64,000 bases of DNA, taken from Bacteroidota bacterium. GTDB lineage: Bacteria; Bacteroidota; Bacteroidia; B-17B0; Aurantibacillaceae. Below, one piece after another: positions 17,383 through 25,296 of the stretch. Under the pieces are notes generated by a model. The model did not search any database, was not told where the DNA came from, and saw only the letters and a list, made by a program, of their open reading frames with translations. The stretch is from NCBI GenBank assembly GCA_029237825.1, contig JAQZBQ010000011.1:1-64000 (forward strand). The letters are read 5' to 3'. The number at the start of each line of letters is the position of its first letter. Positions within the stretch are counted from its first letter, which is position 1. The position numbers were made by a program, and so were the translations under genes.

Positions 17383-17985
17383 ATGGCAACGCAACAACTC
17401 ACCATTCCAATGTTTCCACTTAACCTGGTATTGCTGCCCGGGGAAACAAAAACACTCCATATTTTCGAAGAGCGTTATAAGCAATTAGTGGCAGACTGTT
17501 TATTAAACGAGGCGCATTTTGGTATTCCGTTTTTTCACCAGAACAGTATTAGCGAGTATGGGGTTGAAGTAAAAATCAGCAACATCATTAATGAACATCC
17601 CAATGGCGATATGGATATAGCTATTGAAGCGATAAGCGTTTTTAAAATAATTGAGTATTCACAGGTTCTTCCTCCTAAATTATACGGCGCAGCCATTATC
17701 CAATATGAAACTAAAATTCTGGAAAAGCCTTCCCACGAATTGCAGGAATTAACCAAAGAATATTTGTGGATTGCACAGCAAAAAACCATTCCGGTTGATG
17801 CCTTCGATCATACTAACGTTTATGGGGTTGCCCGCCTTTTGGACTTATCGTCGCCGGAAAAATATGAATTGCTGAAAGCAAAAACCGCTGTTCAAAAAGA
17901 ACAATACTTAAAACCTAAAATCAAATTGTTTATTTTTTTGATCCGTACGGAGAATGAATTGAAATCGAAATTCGTCCTTAATTAG
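17383..17985 (+). CDS. Lon N-terminal substrate-binding (LON/PUA-like) domain protein
   Basis: 200 residues consisting of the LON domain only: IPMFPLNLVLLPGETKTLHIFEERYKQL at the start and GVEVKISNIINE in the core, with no AAA+ or protease domain. Such stand-alone LON-domain proteins are widespread in bacteria; the role is thought to be substrate or partner binding, but is not established. In-frame ATG 17347 exists, yet a -7 box at 17339-17346 would place the transcript start after it, so ATG 17383 (MATQQLTIPMF) is preferred. The gene is divergent from the S41 peptidase. Confidence 0.85.
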   Translation: MATQQLTIPMFPLNLVLLPGETKTLHIFEERYKQLVADCLLNEAHFGIPFFHQNSISEYGVEVKISNIINEHPNGDMDIAIEAISVFKIIEYSQVLPPKLYGAAIIQYETKILEKPSHELQELTKEYLWIAQQKTIPVDAFDHTNVYGVARLLDLSSPEKYELLKAKTAVQKEQYLKPKIKLFIFLIRTENELKSKFVLN

Positions 17986-18125
17986 CCCTCATCTCCTTGC
18001 ACAAGGTATATCAACTAAATTCCACAGACCTTTCAAAAAAGAGATTGGTATAATTGGCGGCTACTATTCCGTGGAATTGAAAGAAAAACTGAAAAACACT
18101 TTTAGGGATTGAGTACCCCGGCTGC

Positions 18126-19424
18126 TTATTTCTTTACATAAAAAGGTGCATTAGCTGTGGCCACATTGTTTTGCCCATCAAACGCATATACAAAAAGCCG
18201 ATAAGCTCCTTCCTTTTCGGGAGATTTAAACGATAAATGTTTTCCCTTTCCATCAAGGATCAAGCCATCAATAATGGCAGGTTTGCTTTCTGTATCGCCG
18301 CCTTCTTTAGTTTCTGTGCTTTCATACAGGATTTCCCATTTATATGTAATAGGGTCGTTATCGGGGTCAGTGGCTTCTGTATATGCCATATAGTTTGAGG
18401 CCGGTTTCAGATAAATGCCTTTATGTACTTCAAAATTGTCAATTCCTAACGGTTTAATAAGCGGCGCTCTGTTTGAAGGTTCTACACCCGTCCATTCTTT
18501 CTGGAGTTTATCAACTACTCCAATGCGTTCTCCCGATTCAAGGTACAAACTTAATAGGGTATGCGTTCTTGCTTGTTTCCACCCCCAGTAAAACGCGTAA
18601 CTCCCAATGCAGAGGTCTTTATTTACAGCGATGCCTTTTTTATAACGCTCTTCACATACGTCTGCTTTTTGCGTACTGGTTTCCTCAAGAAACACACCCC
18701 ATGGCGTTTTTGGAGCTTCCCAATAACCGGAAGCACCCCATTCCCCAACAAGATAAGGTCCCTTCCATCCGGCTTTAATAATTTTGTGACGGATGTAGGG
18801 CAAATCTGAAAACGCGTTAATAGAAAGGACATCAATATTTGGCGCACGCTTCATAATCTCTTTAATGTGGGGCTCCGGAACACCCGCCAGCATAGTTGTG
18901 GTTAGATGGTTAGGGTCAACTTCATGGATGAACGCAGCGAGTTCATTTACGGCATCCCATACATCGTAATTTTTCGCAAACTGGTCAACTTCATTTCCCA
19001 CTCCCCAGATGAGTAGCGCCGGATGGTCTTTATATGCAAGCACCTCTTTCTTTAACCGCTCCAACTGTTCCTTCACAGCCTTTTTGTTACTGTAATTAAA
19101 GCCATGGCGTTCAAGTGCCATTTCTAAACCCAGTGTAACGGTTAACCCGTTTTTATAGGCTTCGTCAAGATATTCCTTTGCACCATTTGTATTCCAGATT
19201 CTGACTGAATTCCCACCGTAATATTTCAACTGATCATAATTGGCATATCCACCGGCGCCGTTAATAAAATAGGGTTGGCCGTTGCGGTATAACTGAAAAG
19301 CTTTACCTGATTTCCGGATCTCCACTTTCACGGGTGGTGCCGGCATCATCACAGTCCAGCCAGATATGAAAACCAAAACGCCTATTGCAAGTGTCGCCAC
19401 GAATGGAATAACTAATTTTTTCAT
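18126..19424 (-). CDS. Membrane-anchored glycoside hydrolase family 2-like TIM-barrel protein
   Basis: 432 residues. One N-terminal membrane anchor (about 4-22) is followed by a TIM barrel (about 35-330). ALLIWGVGNEVD gives the Asn144-Glu145 acid/base pair and YLVGEWGASGYWE gives Glu228 as the likely nucleophile, the arrangement of clan GH-A enzymes. Residues 330-432 look like a C-terminal Ig-like module (ATDPDNDPITYKWEILYES). The typical jelly-roll domains of beta-galactosidase-type GH2 are absent, so a glucanase or transglycosylase is as likely. The substrate is unknown and no PUL genes (SusCD) are nearby. ATG 19424 is preferred over 19451 because it directly precedes the anchor. Confidence 0.75.
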   Translation of the reverse strand: MKKLVIPFVATLAIGVLVFISGWTVMMPAPPVKVEIRKSGKAFQLYRNGQPYFINGAGGYANYDQLKYYGGNSVRIWNTNGAKEYLDEAYKNGLTVTLGLEMALERHGFNYSNKKAVKEQLERLKKEVLAYKDHPALLIWGVGNEVDQFAKNYDVWDAVNELAAFIHEVDPNHLTTTMLAGVPEPHIKEIMKRAPNIDVLSINAFSDLPYIRHKIIKAGWKGPYLVGEWGASGYWEAPKTPWGVFLEETSTQKADVCEERYKKGIAVNKDLCIGSYAFYWGWKQARTHTLLSLYLESGERIGVVDKLQKEWTGVEPSNRAPLIKPLGIDNFEVHKGIYLKPASNYMAYTEATDPDNDPITYKWEILYESTETKEGGDTESKPAIIDGLILDGKGKHLSFKSPEKEGAYRLFVYAFDGQNNVATANAPFYVKK

Positions 19425-19568
19425 GGAAATAAGGTTTGTGTGCTGATACAATTATAATTCATTAAAGACCTCAGCGCGGCTAATTTTGTTCAAGCTGGGA
19501 TTTAAATCGCTCAAAAACGTTTTTACTTACACAATTCTTATTTGATGATCAATAGTCTGAAACTCTAC

Positions 19569-20435
19569 CTATTCATCGATAGATGCTTTTAACAGTTTCC
19601 CTGAGAAACTGCCAGTTTTAGAATTGTATTTAAGTAAATAAAAACCCTGAGAAAGATTGTCCTCGGTAACAATTTTTAAATCCTTCCCCTTCAATTCGTA
19701 ACTAAAACCCACGCGTTGGCCATACATATTGGTGAGTGAGAGTTTATTCGCATCAAACGAGGTGAGATCGGCGTTGTGTATGTAAAAGTTTCCGTTGGAA
19801 GGATTAGGAAAGACTTGCACCGTTTGTTCATTGTTTTCTTCCACTCCAATAATCACCTGTGAATAGGACAGGTCTTTAATAAGACAGGAATCTTCATCCG
19901 GGCATTTTACCCTTATCCAACCATAACTGAAATTGCTGCCATTTTCATATTTAATGCCAATAAACTTTTCCAGCCCCACAAAATCATTCACATTCTTATT
20001 GGCACCGCTATGTCCTGAATGGTCGGTTAAAAAAAGTGTACCATTATCCCATACCGCTGTGGGCTCATCGATGGGTTCGGTAACTAACAATGGCTTGGCC
20101 ACTTTTGTTATATCCCATGCCAGTGTAGCCGGAACCAGCACAGAATCCGACCTGCCAAATAAAAGATACAGATTAGGGTTTAGCGACTGCACTTTAATAT
20201 ACGCGGCAGATCCCGATGAACTTACTGAACCGCGAGCTGTAAATAAAATATCCGGAGCCCCGTCGTCAAACAGGTTAATGCCATACGTTTCGTCAGTATA
20301 TGGAGTCACCACGTAATTGAGCATGGTGTCAGGGTCGATGTCGTTATACACTTCAAATAAAGTACCTGCGTTAAACGTTTGTGCTAAAACAGGAAAATAC
20401 AACGATGCAAAAATCAGGAGTAAGGTTTTCTTCAT
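19569..20435 (-). CDS. Secreted protein with T9SS type A sorting domain
   Basis: 288 residues: signal peptide (MKKTLLLIFASLYFPVLAQ), a beta-rich region of unknown function (20-205), and a T9SS C-terminal sorting domain starting QVFPNPSNGNFYI, with LSLTNMYGQRV and the closing GFYLLKY strand. The CTD directs export by the type IX system and attachment at the cell surface. The middle region (SYGWIRVKCPD, FVGLEKFIGIKYENG) resembles surface proteins described only as T9SS cargo. No enzymatic motif was recognised. Confidence 0.8.
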   Translation of the reverse strand: MKKTLLLIFASLYFPVLAQTFNAGTLFEVYNDIDPDTMLNYVVTPYTDETYGINLFDDGAPDILFTARGSVSSSGSAAYIKVQSLNPNLYLLFGRSDSVLVPATLAWDITKVAKPLLVTEPIDEPTAVWDNGTLFLTDHSGHSGANKNVNDFVGLEKFIGIKYENGSNFSYGWIRVKCPDEDSCLIKDLSYSQVIIGVEENNEQTVQVFPNPSNGNFYIHNADLTSFDANKLSLTNMYGQRVGFSYELKGKDLKIVTEDNLSQGFYLLKYNSKTGSFSGKLLKASIDE

Positions 20436-20667
20436 GATAATCCTTTTAAATGTTACTTACTAAACCGATACCAGGAACATACTTTTGTGATGCTGTGCAA
20501 CACAAAAAAAATTTAAGTAAAAATAGGTTGTGTCTGCGAAGTACCTGATTCTAATCTTTAAAAACAGAAATTAAATAGCCATAGGCAAGCAAAGCTCCGC
20601 CCGAATTTTTTAATGAAACATTGTGTGGGATTTTTATAAGGGTAGGAAATCGGAACTCAAATACTAA

Positions 20668-21453
20668 TTACGTAAGAATTGTGAAACTATCGCCATCCAG
20701 TAACACAGGAAATTCTGAACGGAATGTTTGGAGCTCGTTGTAATTTAGTGAAAACGATTTAACTCCTTTTTCATGCGGAGCAAACGAGCAGAGTATTTCA
20801 CCCCGGGCATTGAGTATACACGAATCACCGGAATGCGATTTTCCATTCCCATCTTCTCCTACACGGTTAACGCCGGCAACATACGATTGGTTTTCGATTG
20901 CGCGTGCGATCAACAATTGCTTCCATGGATAGTTCCGGGCTTCGGGCCAGTTTGCCACATATAGCAGGACATCGTACGGTTTAGCATGTTCGTTTCTGCT
21001 CCACACCGGAAACCGCAAATCGTAACATACCAACGGGCATATTTTCCATCCTTTATAATCAACGATCAGTTTCTCAGTTCCTGCAGAATAATGCTCATGT
21101 TCACTACCCATCCGAAACAAATGACGTTTATCGTAATATTGAAAGTCTCCCTTTGGCGTAACCCAATATAGCCGGTTGTAAAACTTGTGATTTTCTCTTA
21201 CAGCGATGCTGCCAGTAACGACACAGTTTTTTCCGGAAGCAGTTTTTTGCATCCATCGTAAACCCAGGCCTCCAGGCTCCTCTGCAAGTTTCCCAGGGTT
21301 CATCGTAAACCCAGTGGTAAACATCTCAGGCAATACAATGATGTCGGTTTCCACAGAGATTGTATGCAGTAGCTGGTCAAATTGTGCCAGATTTTTTTCC
21401 GGACTTTCCCATTGTAAGCTGGTTTGAATCAGTGTGATGTTTAGGTCTTGCAT
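20668..21453 (-). CDS. Omega-amidase-like nitrilase superfamily protein (YafV-like)
   Basis: 261-residue cytoplasmic C-N hydrolase. The catalytic triad is Glu43 (IVLPEMFTTGF), Lys109 (YYDKRHLF) and Cys143 (CPLVCYDLRFP). RHLFRMGSEHEHY and ANWPEARNYPWKQLL are characteristic of the YafV/Nit2 group, which hydrolyses alpha-ketoglutaramate and alpha-ketosuccinamate, the products of glutamine and asparagine transaminases. It is the last gene of a five-gene minus-strand run that starts with an aminotransferase of the matching type. Its ATG overlaps the preceding stop by one base, so translation is probably coupled. Confidence 0.9.
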   Translation of the reverse strand: MQDLNITLIQTSLQWESPEKNLAQFDQLLHTISVETDIIVLPEMFTTGFTMNPGKLAEEPGGLGLRWMQKTASGKNCVVTGSIAVRENHKFYNRLYWVTPKGDFQYYDKRHLFRMGSEHEHYSAGTEKLIVDYKGWKICPLVCYDLRFPVWSRNEHAKPYDVLLYVANWPEARNYPWKQLLIARAIENQSYVAGVNRVGEDGNGKSHSGDSCILNARGEILCSFAPHEKGVKSFSLNYNELQTFRSEFPVLLDGDSFTILT

Positions 21454-22148
21454 CAGTTTAAAGATTGGTTGTGTAATTCCATAACGCTATTTGCGTGCTT
21501 TACGCGTTTTAATTTATAGGACACCGAGAAAATCTGTGATACAACGAAAACGGAAACTCCTGCTGATGCGGTTGCCATACTGAGTAAAACCAGGGCTCCG
21601 TCATTACCGTCCAAGTCAGAAACCATAATCATACTTCCTGCCAGGCAGGCCAAACTTACACCGGCCCCGCCAAAACCTATGGTATACTGCATTTTTCTGG
21701 ACTTTCGTTGATCTTGAGCATGTAAATCAATTTCCCGGTTAACAATGGGGTGATTTATAGATTGAACGACAGGCACTAGCCGTGTATCTGAAAAGTTTTG
21801 CTTATGGTAAACGTAGACCCCTCGCCGTGGCGTTAAAGCGATGTTATCCGGATGGACTGTTAATTTATTTGAAGAAACGATCATCCTAACCGGTAACCCC
21901 GAAGCCGTTACCTTAAACGAATCAACCTGGCCCGAACTGTAAATTATTTTCGCGATCTCCTTTTTAGAACTAATAATGGTAGGACCGTCAGGAAGGTCAG
22001 CCCGTTTGTAAGAAACTTCGTTGATATTAACTTCCAATACTTTTCCATTGATTTTATCCCCGCTCCTTTTATAAATGGTATCCTGCGCGGAACACATCAG
22101 AGAACAGAACCCTGCTATTACTAACCAAAATGTTGCGCTCCTTCTCAT
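21453..22148 (-). CDS. Conserved secreted/membrane protein, tandem paralogue 3
   Basis: 231 residues; I do not recognise a named family. Signal peptide (about 1-21), then a beta-rich domain of about 65 residues (DTIYKRSGDKINGKVLEVN, EVSYKRADLPDGP, KEIAKIIYSSGQ) shared with the next two genes upstream. A linker with conserved basic residues and two predicted membrane helices (about 155-177 and 183-205) follows. The same N-terminal pattern occurs in many uncharacterised Bacteroidota proteins. Last of three tandem copies; its stop overlaps the omega-amidase start. Confidence 0.7.
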   Translation of the reverse strand: MRRSATFWLVIAGFCSLMCSAQDTIYKRSGDKINGKVLEVNINEVSYKRADLPDGPTIISSKKEIAKIIYSSGQVDSFKVTASGLPVRMIVSSNKLTVHPDNIALTPRRGVYVYHKQNFSDTRLVPVVQSINHPIVNREIDLHAQDQRKSRKMQYTIGFGGAGVSLACLAGSMIMVSDLDGNDGALVLLSMATASAGVSVFVVSQIFSVSYKLKRVKHANSVMELHNQSLN

Positions 22149-22158
22149 CTAAAAAAAT

Positions 22159-22803
22159 TTAAATTTCTGAATTATACAATAAAGCCGCTTTTCGTATGCG
22201 GTTATTTTTAACGGATTTATAAACCTGTGCGGCAACGAGCGAAACGACACATACACTCAGTCCGCTGATAATGAAAGCCTTTGAACGCAATTTTTCCCGA
22301 GGATCATTGTACCGGTTCCTTCTTGCCAGGTAGAGACCACCTACCAGAGCTGTGGGACCAAGGATATTAAAAGCAATTTGACCAGTTTTTTTACTCTCTG
22401 CCTCTATAAGGGCTAAATTTAAATCCTCACTGTTTTGTTGAACGTCTCGCTGCAACATCATTTTCATGGCCTCTTTGTGTGTAATGTCAACATTGTTTAA
22501 TGCTATATGCCTCCCTTCAATTACAAATAAAGAATGTGGTTTAACGCTTGCCGCCGTTTTTTCTTTTAACTGAAACAGCGTTTCTTCTTTACCATTTTCA
22601 TAAACGATGCGTTTTACCTGGCCGCTTCCTACCTTTCTTAAAATACCATCCGGGTTATAAAAATTTTTATACGTCACCTCCGTTGCTGAGATCTCCAACA
22701 CCCGCACCAACAAACGTTCTTCTGATAAAGTAAATATGGTATCCTGCCCAGAAGCACTCAGTGCGTATGATATAAAAAAAACAAAAGCAAGCGTTTTAAT
22801 CAT
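22159..22803 (-). CDS. Conserved secreted/membrane protein, tandem paralogue 2
   Basis: 214 residues with the same plan as its neighbours: signal peptide (1-19), beta domain (DTIFTLSEERLLVRVLEIS, EVTYKNFYNPDGI, KRIVYENGKEE), linker, and two C-terminal hydrophobic segments (about 147-160 and 177-193). The most divergent of the three in the linker. Its first eight bases overlap the end of paralogue 1, and ten bases separate it from paralogue 3, so all three are one transcription unit. Function unknown. Confidence 0.7.
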   Translation of the reverse strand: MIKTLAFVFFISYALSASGQDTIFTLSEERLLVRVLEISATEVTYKNFYNPDGILRKVGSGQVKRIVYENGKEETLFQLKEKTAASVKPHSLFVIEGRHIALNNVDITHKEAMKMMLQRDVQQNSEDLNLALIEAESKKTGQIAFNILGPTALVGGLYLARRNRYNDPREKLRSKAFIISGLSVCVVSLVAAQVYKSVKNNRIRKAALLYNSEI

Positions 22804-23461
22804 TATACGACTTCACAAAATCCGTCCTTTTCTTTTTTAAACTAAGGGTTACCGCAATGGAAGCCCCCCCGAAGCCAAGTCCCAGGGTTCCAAAAATAAG
22901 GGGCTGCAGGGAATAAATGGGGTCAACATATCCATTATATGAAGAGGCCGCAATCATGGAATACAAGGCAACACCCGCAAGTGCAACCCCGCCAAAAATA
23001 ATGGCGCAGGTGCGTGTACCATTTTGATGCCGTTTTAAGTTACGGATTACGATAGCGTCCTCCCTGAGTCGATCTCTTCGTTTAACATCAGGATGCCGGT
23101 CGACCAGGTTTACTAACCGGTAATAAGGTTTCTTTGTGTCACGGTAAGTGATTTTTTCTGTATTGATATTTTCATCGCCACCTTTATAAATCACAAAGGT
23201 TTCTCCGGTTTTAGGTTCTTCGCTGGCCGTTTTAAATACATCCGTCACCCCATTTTTATAAATGATTTTATCTACATCACTTTTTGAAATGACATACATC
23301 GGACCGTCAATCAGTTCTGGCTTCTTATAATGAATCTCGGATGGAGATACTTCTTTTACAATTACCACCAACTTGTTATTGGTTTTAAAAAATATCGTAT
23401 CCTGGGCAAAGGTGTTTAAAAAAGATACGCAACTAATGAAACTAAAAATGAAGGCACGCAT
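22796..23461 (-). CDS. Conserved secreted/membrane protein, tandem paralogue 1
   Basis: 221 residues: signal peptide (1-19), beta domain (DTIFFKTNNKLVVIVKEVS, EIHYKKPELIDGP, DVDKIIYKNGVTD), a charged linker including the pair NLVDRHPDVKRRDRLRED, and two hydrophobic segments near residues 153-170 and 184-205. The conserved core D-T-I..K-V-x-E-V/I-S/N..E-h-x-Y-K...DGP...K-I-h-Y-x-N-G is shared by all three. It follows the aminotransferase by 23 bases. No catalytic motif was seen; a role as membrane-tethered binding or sensing modules is only a guess. Confidence 0.7.
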   Translation of the reverse strand: MRAFIFSFISCVSFLNTFAQDTIFFKTNNKLVVIVKEVSPSEIHYKKPELIDGPMYVISKSDVDKIIYKNGVTDVFKTASEEPKTGETFVIYKGGDENINTEKITYRDTKKPYYRLVNLVDRHPDVKRRDRLREDAIVIRNLKRHQNGTRTCAIIFGGVALAGVALYSMIAASSYNGYVDPIYSLQPLIFGTLGLGFGGASIAVTLSLKKKRTDFVKSYND

Positions 23462-23484
23462 AAAAATAAGTTAAGGGTTTATAA

Positions 23485-24627
23485 TTACAAGGTACATAAA
23501 ATTTCAGCCGCTCTTTCAAGAGTTTCTTCCTTTTTTGCAAAGCAAAATCTCAGCAAATGGTTTTGTGGTTTATTGGAAGAAAAAACAGAGAGCGGGATGG
23601 CGGCAAGACCTTTTTCTTTTGTGAGCCTTAGAGCAAACTCGGTATCACTTTCATCGGAAATATTTTTATAATTGAGCAGGTGGAAATAAGTTCCGGTGCA
23701 TGGCTCCATTGTAAAGCGAGAGCAGGAAATGAGTTGCCGGAAATAATCACGTTTTGTCTGGTAAAAATGATGCAGTTGCAGGTAAACTGAGGAATCTTTC
23801 AGATAATCAGCCAGCGCCAATTGAAACGGATGGTTAACACTGAAAACTAAAAACTGGTGAACCTTTCTGAATTCCTCCATGATCGCTTTAGGTGCTGTCA
23901 CGTATCCTATTTTCCATCCCGTTGCGTGAATGGTTTTTCCGAACGATGATACAATGATGGATTGAGACGCCAATTGTTTATACCGCGCTACACTTTGATG
24001 AGCATTTCCGTCAAATACCATATGCTCATACACCTCATCACTTACCACAATAATATTTTTTCCGGCTACTAATTTTTCAAGTTCCTTCAAGTCGTTTTCT
24101 GCAAGCGTTGTACCACTCGGATTATGTGGCGTATTGATGAGGATCATCCTGGTTTTATGAGTAATTGTTTTTTTTACCGTGGCCCAGTTAATGGTGAAGC
24201 CAGGATAATCCAGTGCAATGGCTTTCACAATGCCGCCATTGACTTCAATTGCAGGACGATAAGAATCATAAGCCGGTTCAAAAATAATTACTTCATCGCC
24301 CGGGCGAATAAAAGCGGCAATGGAAGTATAAATGCCTTGCGTGGCACCAGCGGTGATTGTGATTTCAGAATCGGGGTGGTAAATTGCCTGATAACAATTT
24401 TGGATCAGACCTGCTATTTGTTCCCGTAAAGGAAGTGCCCCCTGCATAGGCGCATATTGGTTGAATCCGCCGGATGTGAACCCTGCAGTAAGTTCTATTA
24501 ATTTCTTATCACAATTAAAATCTGGGAAGCCCTGTGAGAGGTTAATAGCGTTGTGTTCCCTTGCTAAAGCGCTCATTACCGTGAAGATAGATGTTCCTAC
24601 ATGTGGCAACTTTGAAGTAAAATCCAT
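23485..24627 (-). CDS. PLP-dependent methionine/glutamine-type aminotransferase (YbdL/KAT-like)
   Basis: 380-residue class I/II aminotransferase. Asn169 (NTPHNPSGT), Asp197 and Tyr200 (VSDEVYEH), and the Schiff-base Lys231 (SSFGKTIHATGWKIGY) are all in place, as is the C-terminal arginine region LLRFCFAKKEE. NLSQGFPDFNCD and YAPMQGALPLREQIA are typical of the YbdL/kynurenine aminotransferase/glutamine transaminase K group, which favours methionine and glutamine. The omega-amidase three genes downstream would clear the keto-amide product of glutamine, which supports glutamine as amino donor. First gene of the minus-strand run. Confidence 0.88.
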   Translation of the reverse strand: MDFTSKLPHVGTSIFTVMSALAREHNAINLSQGFPDFNCDKKLIELTAGFTSGGFNQYAPMQGALPLREQIAGLIQNCYQAIYHPDSEITITAGATQGIYTSIAAFIRPGDEVIIFEPAYDSYRPAIEVNGGIVKAIALDYPGFTINWATVKKTITHKTRMILINTPHNPSGTTLAENDLKELEKLVAGKNIIVVSDEVYEHMVFDGNAHQSVARYKQLASQSIIVSSFGKTIHATGWKIGYVTAPKAIMEEFRKVHQFLVFSVNHPFQLALADYLKDSSVYLQLHHFYQTKRDYFRQLISCSRFTMEPCTGTYFHLLNYKNISDESDTEFALRLTKEKGLAAIPLSVFSSNKPQNHLLRFCFAKKEETLERAAEILCTL

Positions 24628-24680
24628 AAAATAAATTTTCTACAAGTAACGAAATATTTATTACATTTGTAACCCAAATT

Positions 24681-24751
24681 GGTCCTGTGGCCGAGTGGTT
24701 AGGCTCAGCTCTGCAAAAGCTGCTACTCCAGTTCGAACCTGGACGGGACCT
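24681..24751 (+). tRNA. tRNA-Cys (GCA anticodon)
   Basis: 71 bases folding as a cloverleaf: acceptor stem GGTCCTG/CGGGACC, D-arm with GTGGCCGAGTGGTTAGGC-like loop, anticodon loop CTCTGCAAAAG carrying GCA, and T-arm CCAGTTCGAACCTGG. U is at the discriminator position, as expected for cysteine tRNAs. CCA is not encoded. A terminator hairpin follows within five bases. Confidence 0.95.
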
Positions 24752-24755
24752 CTGG

Positions 24756-24788
24756 AAAACCCCTTGTATTAAGTTATGAGGGGTTTTT
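24756..24788 (+). terminator. Terminator after tRNA-Cys
   Basis: Stem AAAACCCCT/AGGGGTTTT with a 14-base loop and a T run on the plus strand. The A run on the left arm could also let it act on the minus strand. The 3' end of the HxlR gene (stop at 24774) lies inside the hairpin. Confidence 0.75.
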
Positions 24789-25169
24789 AATTTTATCCTG
24801 TTCCCGATTTTTTGTATGACGGAGTTGGTCGCGGTATGAAGTTCCCCATTTTGCCACTTCATCAATGAGTGGCTCCAGTGTTTTTCCAAAATTTGAAATT
24901 TCATATTCAACGGTTATTGGTTTGGTTTGAAGTACGGTTCGGCTAAGCAATTGATTGAATTCAAGATCCTGAAGTTCTTTTGAGAGCATTTTTGCGGAAA
25001 TGCCATTTAGTTCCCGTTGCAAATCCATGAAACGAAGCTTGCCGCCCTGCATCAAAGTTCCCAGAATATGAAATTTCCATTTACCGGAAAGTATTTCCAT
25101 TGCATCCCGAATCGCCATCATGCGTGTCTGGCATGCGATGCTGGTATTGACAACGGCTTTCTTTTTCAT
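24774..25169 (-). CDS. HxlR family winged-helix transcription regulator
   Basis: 131 residues. Core: a Cys near the N-terminus in TSIACQTRMMAIRDAMEILSG, then the family signature GKWKFHILGTL and a winged helix (LRFMDLQRELNGISAKMLSKEL, VEYEISNFGKTLEPLIDEVAKWG). Several HxlR proteins (HypR, YodB) use that N-terminal cysteine to sense electrophiles or oxidants. The gene is divergent from a CXXC DsbA-like protein, a sensible redox target. A GTG at 25187 would add six residues but lies inside a TATCTTTG -7 box on this strand, so ATG 25169 is the better start. Confidence 0.9.
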   Translation of the reverse strand: MKKKAVVNTSIACQTRMMAIRDAMEILSGKWKFHILGTLMQGGKLRFMDLQRELNGISAKMLSKELQDLEFNQLLSRTVLQTKPITVEYEISNFGKTLEPLIDEVAKWGTSYRDQLRHTKNREQDKIKNPS

Positions 25170-25186
25170 GCATGCATGGTTTTGCA

Positions 25187-25194
25187 CAAAGATA
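25187..25194 (-). promoter_or_regulatory. -7 box of the HxlR gene
   Basis: CAAAGATA on the plus strand, i.e. TATCTTTG on the minus strand, a match to TAnnTTTG located 18 bases before the ATG at 25169. No clean -33 partner was seen. Confidence 0.4.
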
Positions 25195-25221
25195 AAAACT
25201 ATTAGGTAGTAACATAGAGGT

Positions 25222-25229
25222 AACCGGTT
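25222..25229. promoter_or_regulatory. Palindrome AACCGGTT, possible HxlR operator
   Basis: Perfect 8-base palindrome (G-C pair also two bases further out on each side) placed between the two divergent -7 boxes. Position is right for a dimeric winged-helix regulator controlling both genes; binding is an inference. Confidence 0.35.
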
Positions 25230-25248
25230 TCAACGATGTAAGGCATAG

Positions 25249-25278
25249 CTTGCAGGAGTTATCTAAACTGTATCTTTG
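25249..25278 (+). promoter_or_regulatory. Promoter of the DsbA/SpxH-like gene
   Basis: CTTG at 25249-25252 (near-match to TTTG) and TATCTTTG at 25271-25278 with an 18-base spacer. Transcription would start close to 25285, giving a leader of about 12 bases to the ATG at 25297. Confidence 0.5.
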
Positions 25279-25296
25279 TAAAAGAAATAAGACACA

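Noticed and set aside
18018-18078. AATTCCAC ... GTGGAATT inverted repeat after the Lon-domain gene
   Set aside because: Eight-base arms with a loop of over 40 bases and no T run; not a convincing terminator or operator.
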